Positions 1 to 7,085 of a stretch of DNA of 64,000 bases are shown piece after piece. The stretch is taken from assembly GCF_042678185.1 (NCBI RefSeq), contig NZ_JBHUDQ010000015.1; one strand, written 5' to 3'. The notes under the pieces were generated by a model. The model searched no databases. It saw only the letters and a program-made list of their open reading frames with translations, and had not been told where the DNA came from. Each line of letters opens with the position of its first letter. Within the stretch, counting starts at the first letter, position 1. A program made the position numbers and the translations under genes. The DNA comes from Ramlibacter ginsenosidimutans. Lineage in GTDB: Bacteria; Pseudomonadota; Gammaproteobacteria; Burkholderiales; Burkholderiaceae_C.

Positions 1-69
1 CAGCAGGACAACCAGTGGCGTATCAGCGGTTGCGTCATTTCATCGCACGGCCGGCAGGTGCTCACCTGA
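1..69 (+). CDS. 3' end of an unidentified gene (partial)
   Basis: A reading frame is open from base 1 and stops at TGA 67-69, giving 22 residues ending in W-R-I-S-G-C-V-I and a short polar tail. A W-R-I-x-G-C-V ending is typical of small exported proteins of the DUF4864 or NTF2-like kind, but this is too little sequence to assign a family. The start lies outside the window. It is convergent with the minus-strand secreted protein at 152-526, whose terminator lies between them. Confidence 0.4.
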   Translation, partial: QQDNQWRISGCVISSHGRQVLT

Positions 70-100
70 GAGGCCAGGCACCGCGCGTTTCGTGGGCGCC

Positions 101-131
101 CCAAAAACAAAGGCCGCTTGCAGCGGCCTTT
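101..131 (-). terminator. Rho-independent terminator of the 152-526 gene
   Basis: A perfect 10-bp stem (109-118 with 122-131, AAAGGCCGCT) closes on a 3-nt loop. Read on the minus strand it is followed by a T-rich run (complement of 101-108). It lies 20 nt past the stop of the minus-strand gene and may also stop read-through from the plus-strand gene ending at 69. Confidence 0.8.
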
Positions 132-151
132 GTCATGCGCGAGGCGCCGCC

Positions 152-526
152 TTAGTTGCGGTCGGCCTTGGCCATCTTCTTGGACTTCTTGTGATGGGTC
201 GTCTTGTGGGTGCTGCTGCCCGAGGACGAGGCCATCGTGCTGCTGTCGTTGCTGGTGGAGTTCATCGACGAGCCGGAGTTCATCGAACCCGACGCGCCCG
301 TGTTGCCGGCCGTGGTCGCGGCGGAACTGCCGGAGGAAGAGCCCTGCGCCATTGCGCCACCGTTGCCGGCCGGCGTGCCGGTCGAACCCATCGGGGTGTT
401 CTGCGAGCTGCGTTGGCCTTCGCCGACCGCCGGGTTCGTGGCGGGTTTCGGGGGAACGCCTTGCGCCATGGCCAGGCTGACGGTGGCCGCGGCGGCCGCG
501 GCGGCGAGAATCTTGAGTGAATACAT
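152..526 (-). CDS. Small secreted Ser/Gly/Thr-rich protein, unknown function
   Basis: This is a 124-residue protein with a clear Sec signal peptide: Met-Tyr-Ser-Leu-Lys, then an Ala-rich hydrophobic stretch ending A-M-A-Q near residue 22. The mature part is low complexity, made of Ser, Gly, Thr, Asn and Ala, with a basic His/Lys tail of about 20 residues. AAGGAG sits well spaced before the ATG and a strong terminator follows, so the gene is very likely real. No domain is recognised. Proteins of this composition are common as short periplasmic proteins in Burkholderiales. It is not obviously in an operon; 130 bp separate it from the next minus-strand gene. Confidence 0.75.
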   Translation of the reverse strand: MYSLKILAAAAAAATVSLAMAQGVPPKPATNPAVGEGQRSSQNTPMGSTGTPAGNGGAMAQGSSSGSSAATTAGNTGASGSMNSGSSMNSTSNDSSTMASSSGSSTHKTTHHKKSKKMAKADRN

Positions 527-656
527 TCAGGGCTCCTTTGTGGATTGCTTTCGTGTCGAATGGACCGGCGTATGCCAGTCAGACCACGATAAGCCCACCC
601 CTGCGCACCAGCGTCAGGAAGGCGCGCGCTGCCCTGTCGGACGCGACTGATCCTTA

Positions 657-1313
657 TCAGAGCTGCGGCGCGCCGAACACCGCCGGCAGCGGCGTGCGCT
701 CCGGCATCACGTAGACGACGCTGCGACCGGCGCCGAGCACGGGCTCCACCACGTGCAGATAGAACGCGACCGGCACCACCACGCAGCCCCACGACATGCG
801 CTTGCCTTGCGGCGCCCAGCTCGCGAGCTGCGCCGCGCGCGCGCGGTAGGCGAAGCCCGGACGCACCCTGTGGATGGCGAAGGCGCTGTCGTAGTCCACC
901 CAGACCACGTGCTCGCCCTTGTTGTTGCGCCCCGGCTCGGCCTCGAAGCGGCCCGCGGGCGTGGTGCGCTCGCCCGGCCGTACGGCACCGGTCTGCGCGC
1001 GCTCGCCCACGCCGGGCACGGTGCGATCGCCGACCGTGCTGCCCAGGATCGCGGGAGTGTCACCGGCCAGGTGGCCATCGGCGCGGAAGACATACAGGCG
1101 CGCGGCGCGCTTGTCCACCACGGCGAACGGCTTGCCGTGGGCATCGCCGCTGCGGAACACCCAGTCCACCAGGCGCATGGCGTCGGCACTGGGTCGCGTT
1201 GAAAGGAAATCCGGCGGTACACCGGCCGCAGCCGCAGGCTGCGCACACGCCACTGCCACCGCCCATGCCGTACAACCAGCTGCATTGCGCAGCCATCGGC
1301 CCGACGCTGACAT
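657..1313 (-). CDS. L,D-transpeptidase (YkuD)-like secreted protein
   Basis: This 218-residue protein has an N-terminal hydrophobic Ala-rich signal segment (residues about 8-30). The C-terminal part carries the YkuD-type signature: His148 in F-A-I-H-R-V-R-P and Cys177 in M-S-W-G-C-V-V-V. The family's usual S/T-H-G-C appears as S-W-G-C. YkuD enzymes use the Cys to make 3-3 or 4-3 cross-links in peptidoglycan or to attach proteins to it, so a periplasmic, cell-wall role is inferred. AGAGGGG precedes the ATG. The variant motif means the activity could be altered. The gene stands alone, with 130-140 bp on each side. Confidence 0.7.
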   Translation of the reverse strand: MSASGRWLRNAAGCTAWAVAVACAQPAAAAGVPPDFLSTRPSADAMRLVDWVFRSGDAHGKPFAVVDKRAARLYVFRADGHLAGDTPAILGSTVGDRTVPGVGERAQTGAVRPGERTTPAGRFEAEPGRNNKGEHVVWVDYDSAFAIHRVRPGFAYRARAAQLASWAPQGKRMSWGCVVVPVAFYLHVVEPVLGAGRSVVYVMPERTPLPAVFGAPQL

Positions 1314-1458
1314 CCAAACCCCTCTTGCCGAGCCACGATGGCTCAGCCGGGGCGGATGCTAGCAAGCTCGGCCGCAGGCGCGCAAGGCCGAGTTTGTAAA
1401 TGCGCGCGTCAGCGCGAGACCTGATGCCGCGCTGCACGACGTGCAAGCGCGCGCGGTC

Positions 1459-1620
1459 TCAGCCCGCTTCGCGCGCCTCGAGCATCCAGCGCTCGATCTG
1501 CAAGGCAGGATCGGCGCATTCGCACCCGAGTGCGAATCCGAAATCTTCTTCGAGCATGGCCGGATCGATCCCGGCGGGCATCGGCGCATCGGGCGGCGTG
1601 GACGGCTGCAGGTCTGGCAT
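1459..1620 (-). CDS. Small acidic hypothetical protein (53 aa)
   Basis: The frame starts at the ATG at 1618-1620, behind GAGGGAG at good spacing. An upstream in-frame start (to 1695) lacks such a site and adds 25 low-quality residues. The product is acidic, begins M-P-D-L-Q-P-S, has a proline-rich N-terminus and ends in a helix-like stretch (Q-I-E-R-W-M-L-E-A). No family is recognised and no signal peptide or membrane segment is visible. Codon usage resembles neighbouring genes. It is probably a lineage-restricted small protein. Confidence 0.5.
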   Translation of the reverse strand: MPDLQPSTPPDAPMPAGIDPAMLEEDFGFALGCECADPALQIERWMLEAREAG

Positions 1621-1737
1621 GGCGACTCCCTCTCGTTGCCAGCCATTGTTCAACCCGGCAGCACAACGGCGTAGTCCGCCGTGCACGCAATGCAAGGTAG
1701 GAGCGCGCCTACGCCTGAGCTTGGGTAGGACCCTGCT

Positions 1738-2658
1738 CTAGGCCGCGGGCAGCGCGGGTTTTCCCCGAAGCCGCCGCGCCCCGACATACCCGCCGACGAG
1801 GATCGTTCCGGCGACCACGCCGATCGCCGCGTTCAGCGCCATCGTCGCCGGCACGCGCCACGCACCGAGCTCGCCCGTGAGGCCGGCCAAGGCGTCGCGC
1901 AATGCCGGCCAGCCGTGCTCCAGGATGCCGCCGCCCACGAGGAACATGGCGGCCGTACCGGCGACGGAGAGGAACTTCATGAGCGCCGGCGCGGCCCGCA
2001 GCAGCCCCGCGCCGATGGCACGCGCGAAGGCCGCCTTGCGGCGCGAGAGCAGCAGTCCCAGGTCGTCCAGCTTCACGATGGCCGCGACCAGGCCGTACAC
2101 GCCGACCGTCATCGCAAGCGCGACCGCCACCAGCACGGTCAGGCGCGTGACGAAGTCCTGGCCCGCGACGGTCCCCAGCGCGATGACGATGATTTCCGCG
2201 GACAGGATGAAGTCGGTACGAATGGCGCCGCGGATCTTGTCCTTCTCCAGCGCGCGCAGGTCGATCGCTTCGTCGACCAGCGCCTGCTGGAGTTCGCGCT
2301 GGTGCGCCTCGTCCTCCTGCGGCGTGTGCAGGAAGCGATGCGCGAGCTTTTCCGCCGCTTCGAAACAGAGATAGGCGCCACCCACCATCAGCAGCGGCAT
2401 GACGCCCCAGGGCGCGAAGGCGCTGATCACCAGCGCAGCGGGCACCAGGATCGCCTTGTTGCGCAGCGACCCCTTGGCCACCGCCCATACGACGGGCAGT
2501 TCGCGCTCGGCGCGCACGCCGCTCACCTGCTGGGCATTGAGCGCGAGGTCATCCCCCAGCACGCCGGCGGTCTTGCGCGCGGCCACCTGCGTCAGGGTCG
2601 ACACGTCGTCGAGGATGTTGGCGATGTCGTCGAGAAGGGCGAGGAGGCTGGAAGACAT
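1738..2658 (-). CDS. DUF808 (YedI-like) inner-membrane protein
   Basis: This 306-residue protein matches the DUF808/YedI family. It has an N-terminal soluble part with L-L-D-D-I-A-N-I-L-D-D-V, then several hydrophobic segments (roughly residues 70-105, 160-210 and 220-300). The central acidic patch H-T-P-Q-E-D-E is typical of the family. The function of DUF808 proteins is not established; they are predicted multipass inner-membrane proteins. The gene is divergent from the ferredoxin gene, with only 34 bp between the two start codons, so their promoters must overlap. Confidence 0.85.
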   Translation of the reverse strand: MSSSLLALLDDIANILDDVSTLTQVAARKTAGVLGDDLALNAQQVSGVRAERELPVVWAVAKGSLRNKAILVPAALVISAFAPWGVMPLLMVGGAYLCFEAAEKLAHRFLHTPQEDEAHQRELQQALVDEAIDLRALEKDKIRGAIRTDFILSAEIIVIALGTVAGQDFVTRLTVLVAVALAMTVGVYGLVAAIVKLDDLGLLLSRRKAAFARAIGAGLLRAAPALMKFLSVAGTAAMFLVGGGILEHGWPALRDALAGLTGELGAWRVPATMALNAAIGVVAGTILVGGYVGARRLRGKPALPAA

Positions 2659-2692
2659 GCGGCAGTTCGTTGCGCCTCATTATGATCAGGCG

Positions 2693-2989
2693 ATGAGCGC
2701 AAAGGACGCGGCCGCCGTCGCTTCGTATCACGCGGTGCTGCAGCCCTCGGGTCGCGCCTTCACCGCGCCTGCCGACCGGCCGCTGCTGCTGGCGGCGCAG
2801 GAAGCCGGCATTCCACTGGCGAGCTCCTGCCGCAACGGCACTTGCCGCGCCTGCCTGCGGCCGCTGCAGGCCGGGCGCGTGCACTACCGCATCGCCTGGC
2901 CGGGCCTGCTGCCCGAAGAGCGCGCCACCGGCGGCTGGGTGCTGCCCTGCGTCGCGTACCCGGATTCGGATGTGGTGCTGGGGGACTAG
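2693..2989 (+). CDS. Plant-type 2Fe-2S ferredoxin
   Basis: This 98-residue protein has the plant/vertebrate-type [2Fe-2S] cysteine pattern C46-x4-C51-x2-C54 and a fourth Cys at 86. It is a single-domain electron carrier in the cytoplasm; the partner oxidoreductase is not in the window. The ATG at 2693 gives the expected ferredoxin length; a longer in-frame extension runs over the divergent DUF808 gene and is rejected. It is convergent with the small gene at 3000-3185, with 10 bp between stops. Confidence 0.85.
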   Translation: MSAKDAAAVASYHAVLQPSGRAFTAPADRPLLLAAQEAGIPLASSCRNGTCRACLRPLQAGRVHYRIAWPGLLPEERATGGWVLPCVAYPDSDVVLGD

Positions 2990-2999
2990 AGCCTGCGGC

Positions 3000-3185
3000 T
3001 CAGTAATTGCCCGTGCGGTACGGGCTGCGAGGCACGTATTTGTGTTCGCCGTCGGGAATGGGTTCCGCCTTCGGATCCGGGCGGTGCTGGACCGCGTTGC
3101 TGCCTTCGCCCTCGGGAGGGCGGCGGCGGTTGCGCGGCGTCTCCGCTTGCGGCTTGGGCCGGCTCGAGCGTCGGTAGAGATTCAT
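3000..3185 (-). CDS. Small basic hypothetical protein (61 aa)
   Basis: This short frame encodes M-N-L-Y-R-R-S-S-R and then a strongly basic, proline-rich, low-complexity sequence ending Y-V-P-R-S-P-Y-R-T-G-N-Y. The C-terminal tyrosines and the clean fit between two genes suggest a real gene, and similar tails occur in small Burkholderiales proteins. There is no signal peptide, no domain and only a weak ribosome-binding site, so it remains provisional. Confidence 0.5.
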   Translation of the reverse strand: MNLYRRSSRPKPQAETPRNRRRPPEGEGSNAVQHRPDPKAEPIPDGEHKYVPRSPYRTGNY

Positions 3186-3299
3186 GACCGCACATTAGGA
3201 GTCACGCCCCGCGGAGGTTGTAGGACGCGAACCATCGCCGTGTCCGTCGCGGGACGACGCCGGCCAAAGCGACCCACGCGAGGTGGCATAGTCGCCGGC

Positions 3300-4076
3300 A
3301 TGCGCGGCCTGCTTTTCTCCTTCCTCCTGCTGTGCGGCACCGCCGCCGCGCGTGCGGCACCCATCGTGTTCCAGGACACGCTGGCGCAGCGGACCATCGC
3401 CTGCACCGCGTGCCACGGGCACGAAGGGCGCGCCGGTCCCGACGGCTACTATCCGCGCATCGCGGGCAAGCCCGCGGGTTACCTGTACAACCAGCTGCTT
3501 AATTTCCGCGAAGGCCGCCGCCACTACGGTCTGATGGCGGGGTTGCTCGAGACGCTCTCCGACTCGTACCTGGACGAGATCGCGCACTACTTCTCCGCAA
3601 TCGACGTGCCCTACCCGCCCCCGCAGCCCGCGAACGTGCCGGCGGCCGTGCTGGAGCGCGGAAGGACGCTGACGCACCAGGGAGACGCCGACCGCCGCCT
3701 GCCCGCGTGCGCAGCCTGCCACGGCACGGCGCTCACCGGCGTCGCGCCCAACATCCCCGGCCTGCTCGGACTGCCGCGCGACTACCTGAATGCGCAGCTT
3801 GGGGCCTGGCGCACCGGGCAGCGCCGCTCGGTGGCCCCGGACTGCATGGCGGAAGTCGTGCGCCGGCTCTCGCCCGACGACCTCTCCGCGGTTACCGCCT
3901 TCCTGTCCTCGGAAGCGCTGCCGGCGAATACGCATCCCGTGAGTGCCGAGCCGGTGGCGCCTGCGCCGAACCGGCGCAAGGGCCGCAAGGCCGCGCCTGC
4001 ACCGACACCCGCTCCCGCAGCCCCGCCGCTGCGCTGCGGCGTGCTGCTGCCGCCCGGGGCAGGGAGCGCGCGATGA
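3300..4076 (+). CDS. Diheme cytochrome c4-like periplasmic protein
   Basis: This 258-residue protein has a Sec signal peptide (hydrophobic core L-L-F-S-F-L-L-L-C, likely cleaved near A20) and two c-type heme sites, C-T-A-C-H at 35-39 and C-A-A-C-H near residue 138. Each sits in a small cytochrome c fold with downstream Met candidates, as in cytochrome c4. The last 50 residues are Ala/Pro/Lys-rich and disordered. The gene overlaps the next cytochrome gene by ATGA, so the two are translationally coupled. The pair probably passes electrons from a dehydrogenase to a terminal oxidase; no dehydrogenase subunit is next to them. Confidence 0.85.
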   Translation: MRGLLFSFLLLCGTAAARAAPIVFQDTLAQRTIACTACHGHEGRAGPDGYYPRIAGKPAGYLYNQLLNFREGRRHYGLMAGLLETLSDSYLDEIAHYFSAIDVPYPPPQPANVPAAVLERGRTLTHQGDADRRLPACAACHGTALTGVAPNIPGLLGLPRDYLNAQLGAWRTGQRRSVAPDCMAEVVRRLSPDDLSAVTAFLSSEALPANTHPVSAEPVAPAPNRRKGRKAAPAPTPAPAAPPLRCGVLLPPGAGSAR

Positions 4077-5359
4077 AGCGTGCGCTGCTCGTGATCGGCG
4101 TGTTGCTCGCGCTGGTGGCCCTGGCGCTCGGCGCCATCGTGTGGTCGATGAATTTCGGCGGCCCGCGCATCCGCGATGCGGCGCCGACCACCCCGCCTTC
4201 GCAGGACGAGGCTGCGCGCGGCGCCTATCTCGCGCGCGCCGGCAACTGCATGCTGTGCCACACCGAGCGGGGCGGCACGCCGTATGCGGGCGGCCGGCCG
4301 GTGGAAACGCCTTTCGGCACCGTGTACGGGAGCAACCTCACGCCCGACGCGGACACGGGCCTGGGCAAGTGGTCGGCTGCGCACTTCCGCCGTGCCTTGC
4401 ACGAGGGACGCTCGCGCGACGGGCGCCTGCTCTACCCCGTGTTTCCCTACACCCACTTCACGCGCGTGACGGACGCCGACGCCGACGCCTTGTTCGCCTA
4501 CCTGCGCAGCCTGCCGCCGGTGCACAAGCCGAACCGCGAGAACCGGCTACGCTGGCCCTACAACCTGCAGGGGTCGTTGGCGATCTGGCGCTCGCTCTAC
4601 TTCCGCCCCGAACAGCAGCAGGACGACCCTTCGCAGACGGCGGAGTGGAACCGCGGCGCCTATCTCGTGCAGGGGCTGGGCCATTGCGGCGCCTGCCACA
4701 CCGCGCGCGATGTCCTGGGCGGGCAGCGCAGCAGCATGGACCTGTCCGGCGGCCTGATCCCCATGCAGAACTGGTACGCGCCTTCGCTCGCCTCGCCCAC
4801 CGAGGCGGGCGTGGCGGACTGGAAGATCGAGGACATCGCGCGCCTGCTGTCGGCCGGTGCGGCCCCGCGAGGCGCCGTGCTGGGACCGATGGCCGAAGTG
4901 GTGCTGCACAGCACGCAGTACCTCGAGCCGGCAGACGTCCGCGCGATGGCGACCTACCTCAAGAGCCTGCCGCAGGTCCCCACCGATACCGATCCGCGCG
5001 AGGTGCCGCGCCCCGGGGCCAGCGTGCTGGAACGCGGTGGCAAGCTCTATGCGGACCATTGCGCCAGTTGCCATGGCGACAATGGCCAGGGCGTGCCCGG
5101 CGCGTACCCGACACTGGCGGGCAATCGCGTGATCACGCTTCCCGTGACCGCGAACCTCGTGCAGGTCGTGCTGCGCGGCGGGTTCCCGCCCGCGACGGCC
5201 GGACAGCCGCGCCCCTTCGGCATGCCGCCCTTCGCGCTGCAGTTCTCCGACGCCGACGTCGCCGCGGTCCTCACCTACCTGCGCTCCTCGTGGGGCAACA
5301 AGGCGCCCCCGGTGACGGAACTGGACGTGACCCAGCAGCGCACGACCACGCGCGAGTAG
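4073..5359 (+). CDS. Membrane-anchored triheme cytochrome c (dehydrogenase-type electron-transfer subunit)
   Basis: This 428-residue protein has an uncleaved-looking N-terminal anchor (residues 4-24) and three CxxCH sites: C59-M-L-C-H63, C205-G-A-C-H209 and C330-A-S-C-H334. Three-heme proteins of this length are the cytochrome c subunits of membrane alcohol, aldehyde, gluconate or sorbitol dehydrogenases, passing electrons to ubiquinone or to an oxidase. The motif Y-G-S-N-L-T-P-D after heme 1 is typical. Here it is coupled by a 4-bp overlap to a diheme c4-like protein instead of to a dehydrogenase, so its electron donor is unknown. Confidence 0.85.
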   Translation: MKRALLVIGVLLALVALALGAIVWSMNFGGPRIRDAAPTTPPSQDEAARGAYLARAGNCMLCHTERGGTPYAGGRPVETPFGTVYGSNLTPDADTGLGKWSAAHFRRALHEGRSRDGRLLYPVFPYTHFTRVTDADADALFAYLRSLPPVHKPNRENRLRWPYNLQGSLAIWRSLYFRPEQQQDDPSQTAEWNRGAYLVQGLGHCGACHTARDVLGGQRSSMDLSGGLIPMQNWYAPSLASPTEAGVADWKIEDIARLLSAGAAPRGAVLGPMAEVVLHSTQYLEPADVRAMATYLKSLPQVPTDTDPREVPRPGASVLERGGKLYADHCASCHGDNGQGVPGAYPTLAGNRVITLPVTANLVQVVLRGGFPPATAGQPRPFGMPPFALQFSDADVAAVLTYLRSSWGNKAPPVTELDVTQQRTTTRE

Positions 5360-5374
5360 CGCCACAATTTAGGC

Positions 5375-5851
5375 ATGTCGTTGCGCAACCTGCCCTTGCC
5401 GCCCGGACTCGCGGGCCAGGTGTGGCTCGGGTCCATGCCGGGCCGCTTCGAATCCTGGAGCGCGTTCGAGAGCGAAGCGCGCGCCGCGGGCATCGCCATC
5501 GTGGTCTGCCTCGCGCCGCGGGAAGAGCTCGCGGAACTCTCGCCGGAGTACCACGCGGCGCTGGCGCGCGAACGGCTGCCGTTTCGCTGGATGCTGGTGC
5601 CGATGCGCAACTTCGGCCTGCCGGACGACCCGGCGGCCTTCCGCCGCGACATCGCCGGCATCGCGCAGTCGGTGCGCGGCGGCGAGCGCGTGCTGCTGCA
5701 CTGCGCCGCCGGCCTGGGCCGCACTGGCAGTGCGGCAGCGTGCCTGCTGAAGGCGCTGGGCGTCGACGAGCAGGAGGCGCTACAGCGCGTGCGCGCCGCC
5801 GGCTCCAACCCGCAGAACGCGCAGCAGTCGGGACTGGTGCACTGGTTCTAG
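5375..5851 (+). CDS. Dual-specificity/tyrosine phosphatase-like protein
   Basis: This 158-residue protein carries the cysteine-phosphatase P-loop H-C110-A-A-G-L-G-R116-T-G (C-x5-R). An upstream acidic pair in G-L-P-D-D-P (84-85) is a candidate general acid. Single-domain proteins like this dephosphorylate phospho-tyrosine or small phosphorylated molecules in the cytoplasm; the substrate cannot be told from sequence. It starts 15 bp after the triheme cytochrome stop, so co-transcription is possible but functionally unexplained. No signal peptide is present. Confidence 0.8.
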   Translation: MSLRNLPLPPGLAGQVWLGSMPGRFESWSAFESEARAAGIAIVVCLAPREELAELSPEYHAALARERLPFRWMLVPMRNFGLPDDPAAFRRDIAGIAQSVRGGERVLLHCAAGLGRTGSAAACLLKALGVDEQEALQRVRAAGSNPQNAQQSGLVHWF

Positions 5852-5883
5852 GGGGCCGGGAGAACAGTCGAAAAACCCAACAA

Positions 5884-5989
5884 CCGGACGCAGAGGACGC
5901 AAAGGTTTCGCAGAGGACGCAAAAGGATTTCCATAAGAAGTTGGAAGTCCTTCTGCGTCCTTTCGATCTTTTGCGACCTCTGCGTCCGG
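5884..5989. repeat. R2 dispersed repeat, copy a (long imperfect hairpin)
   Basis: Both ends carry a perfect 13-bp inverted repeat (CCGGACGCAGAGG at 5884-5896 with 5977-5989). The arms are built from a 16-18-bp unit close to GCAGAGGACGCAGAGG. Related copies lie at 6258-6290, 47275-47316 and 60007-60101. It lies in the 452-bp gap 5852-6303, which otherwise holds only the R1 copy and no convincing gene. Confidence 0.85.
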
Positions 5990-6047
5990 CTGTCCGGGTT
6001 TGCCCAGCGGGTAGCACTGTCGGTCCCGCCCCCTGGCGGGGACCAGG

Positions 6048-6232
6048 CACAGTGTTGCGGCGGTTGAAGCGAAGACCGTAGGCTGGTGGTGAGCCGCAGG
6101 CGAACCCCAGCTCGCTGCGCTACGCTGGATCGCTGGGGTTCGCGGTGCTCACCGCCAGCCTACGAGCGCCCGTCGCGGCGGCCCGTCTTCTTCCCCGCAG
6201 GGGCCCGACTGTTCATCGTCGCGGCAGGCGGC
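6048..6232. repeat. R1 dispersed palindromic repeat, copy a (extended form)
   Basis: The core at about 6078-6161 is a hairpin whose arms read GTAGGCTGGTGGTGAGC...GCGAACCCCAGC and the complement. The 185-bp segment 6048-6232 matches 35197-35365 over nearly its whole length, including flanks outside the hairpin (CACAGTGTTGCGGCGGTTGA at the left, GTCGCGGCAGGCGGC at the right). Core-only copies lie at 26211-26296 and 33856-33995. Confidence 0.9.
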
Positions 6233-6257
6233 GGCCACCGCTCTCCGAAGAGGGATG

Positions 6258-6290
6258 GCTGTCCTCTGCGTGCTCTGCGTTCTCCTGTCG
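6258..6290. repeat. R2 dispersed repeat, copy b (half copy)
   Basis: Two units of the right-hand R2 arm (TCCTCTGCGTGCTCTGCG) lie here just past the R1 copy and end 14 bp before the atpE stop codon. No matching left arm is present, so this looks like a truncated copy. Confidence 0.6.
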
Positions 6291-6303
6291 AATTCGACGC
6301 GAC

Positions 6304-6549
6304 TCACCCCTTCGCAAACGGATTCGCGAACACGAACATCATCGCCACGCCCACCCCGATCAGGAAGTTCGCGTCGATCAGGCCGGCCAGCAGGAACATC
6401 TTGGTCTGCAGCTCGTTCATCAGCTCGGGCTGCCGCACGGCGCCGTCGATGAAGCGGCCGCCCATGGCGCCGATGCCGAGGCAGGCGCCGATGGCGCCCA
6501 GGCCGATGATGAGGCCGCACGCGACGGCGATGAGTCCGGTGTCAGTCAT
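6304..6549 (-). CDS. atpE: ATP synthase F0 subunit c, isolated from any atp operon
   Basis: This 81-residue, two-helix proteolipid has the glycine-rich first helix (G-L-G-A-I-G-A-C-L-G), the polar loop R39-Q-P-E42 that contacts the F1 stalk, and the ion-binding carboxylate Asp59 in A-G-L-I-D-A. GGAG precedes the ATG at 6547-6549, which is preferred over an upstream start. No other ATP synthase gene is nearby; subunit c normally sits in atpBEFHAGDC. The gene follows folK by 45 bp on the same strand and could be read from that operon. The ring would be a proton type, since the Na+-ring glutamine/glutamate pattern is not seen. It may be a second copy or a relocated sole copy. Confidence 0.9.
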   Translation of the reverse strand: MTDTGLIAVACGLIIGLGAIGACLGIGAMGGRFIDGAVRQPELMNELQTKMFLLAGLIDANFLIGVGVAMMFVFANPFAKG

Positions 6550-6594
6550 CTTGCACTCCTTCGTTGAACCTGCACCCATGGTGCCGGCCCACGG

Positions 6595-7080
6595 TCATGC
6601 TGGCGATGACGCAGGAGGTAATGGCGCGATGCGCTGCTGCGCGACGGCGGCGAGTTCGGCCGCCTGCACGCGCTCCGGCGCGAGCTCCTGCAAGGGCAGG
6701 AGCACGAACGCGCGCTCGCGCAGGCGCGGATGGGGAATGGTGAGCGCCGCGCTCGCGATGCGCGCATCGCCGAACAGCAGCAGGTCCAGGTCGAGCGTGC
6801 GCGGCGCATTCCGATAGGGGCGTTCGCGTCCGGCCGCAGTCTCCAGCGCCTGCAATTGCGCGAGCAGCTCCGGCGCGCTCAGGCGCGTGTCCACTTGCGC
6901 CACCGCGTTGATGAAGTCGGGGCCGCCCGCATCGACCGGGGCGCTGCGGTACAGGCGCGAGGCCCGCAGAAGACGCGTTTGCGGCATCTGGTCCAGCGAG
7001 GCGACCGCCTCGCGCACCGTGCGCTGCGCATCGCCCAGGTTGGCACCGATGCCGACGAAGGCGGACACCGGCTCGCGCAC
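6595..7080 (-). CDS. folK: 6-hydroxymethyl-7,8-dihydropterin pyrophosphokinase (HPPK)
   Basis: This 161-residue enzyme transfers pyrophosphate from ATP to 6-hydroxymethyl-dihydropterin in folate synthesis. Visible signatures are F-V-G-I-G-A-N-L-G-D at the N-terminus, the Mg/ATP motif R-T-L-D-L-D-L-L-L-F-G-D in the middle, and I-P-H-P-R-L-R-E-R-A-F-V-L-L-P-L, where the basic residues bind ATP. Length fits the family. It lies 5 bp after pcnB on the same strand, an arrangement common in proteobacteria, so it is almost certainly co-transcribed. Confidence 0.95.
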   Translation of the reverse strand: MREPVSAFVGIGANLGDAQRTVREAVASLDQMPQTRLLRASRLYRSAPVDAGGPDFINAVAQVDTRLSAPELLAQLQALETAAGRERPYRNAPRTLDLDLLLFGDARIASAALTIPHPRLRERAFVLLPLQELAPERVQAAELAAVAQQRIAPLPPASSPA

Positions 7081-7085
7081 GGCGC

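Noticed and set aside
3707..4072. A longer start for the triheme cytochrome, reading through the diheme gene.
   Set aside because: The extension is out-of-frame shadow of the diheme cytochrome; the ATG at 4073 gives a proper membrane anchor and the usual ATGA overlap.
5884..6290. A CRISPR-like array, because of repeated 16-18-bp units.
   Set aside because: Units are too short, are arranged as inverted arms, and there are no regular spacers or cas genes; they recur elsewhere singly as hairpins.
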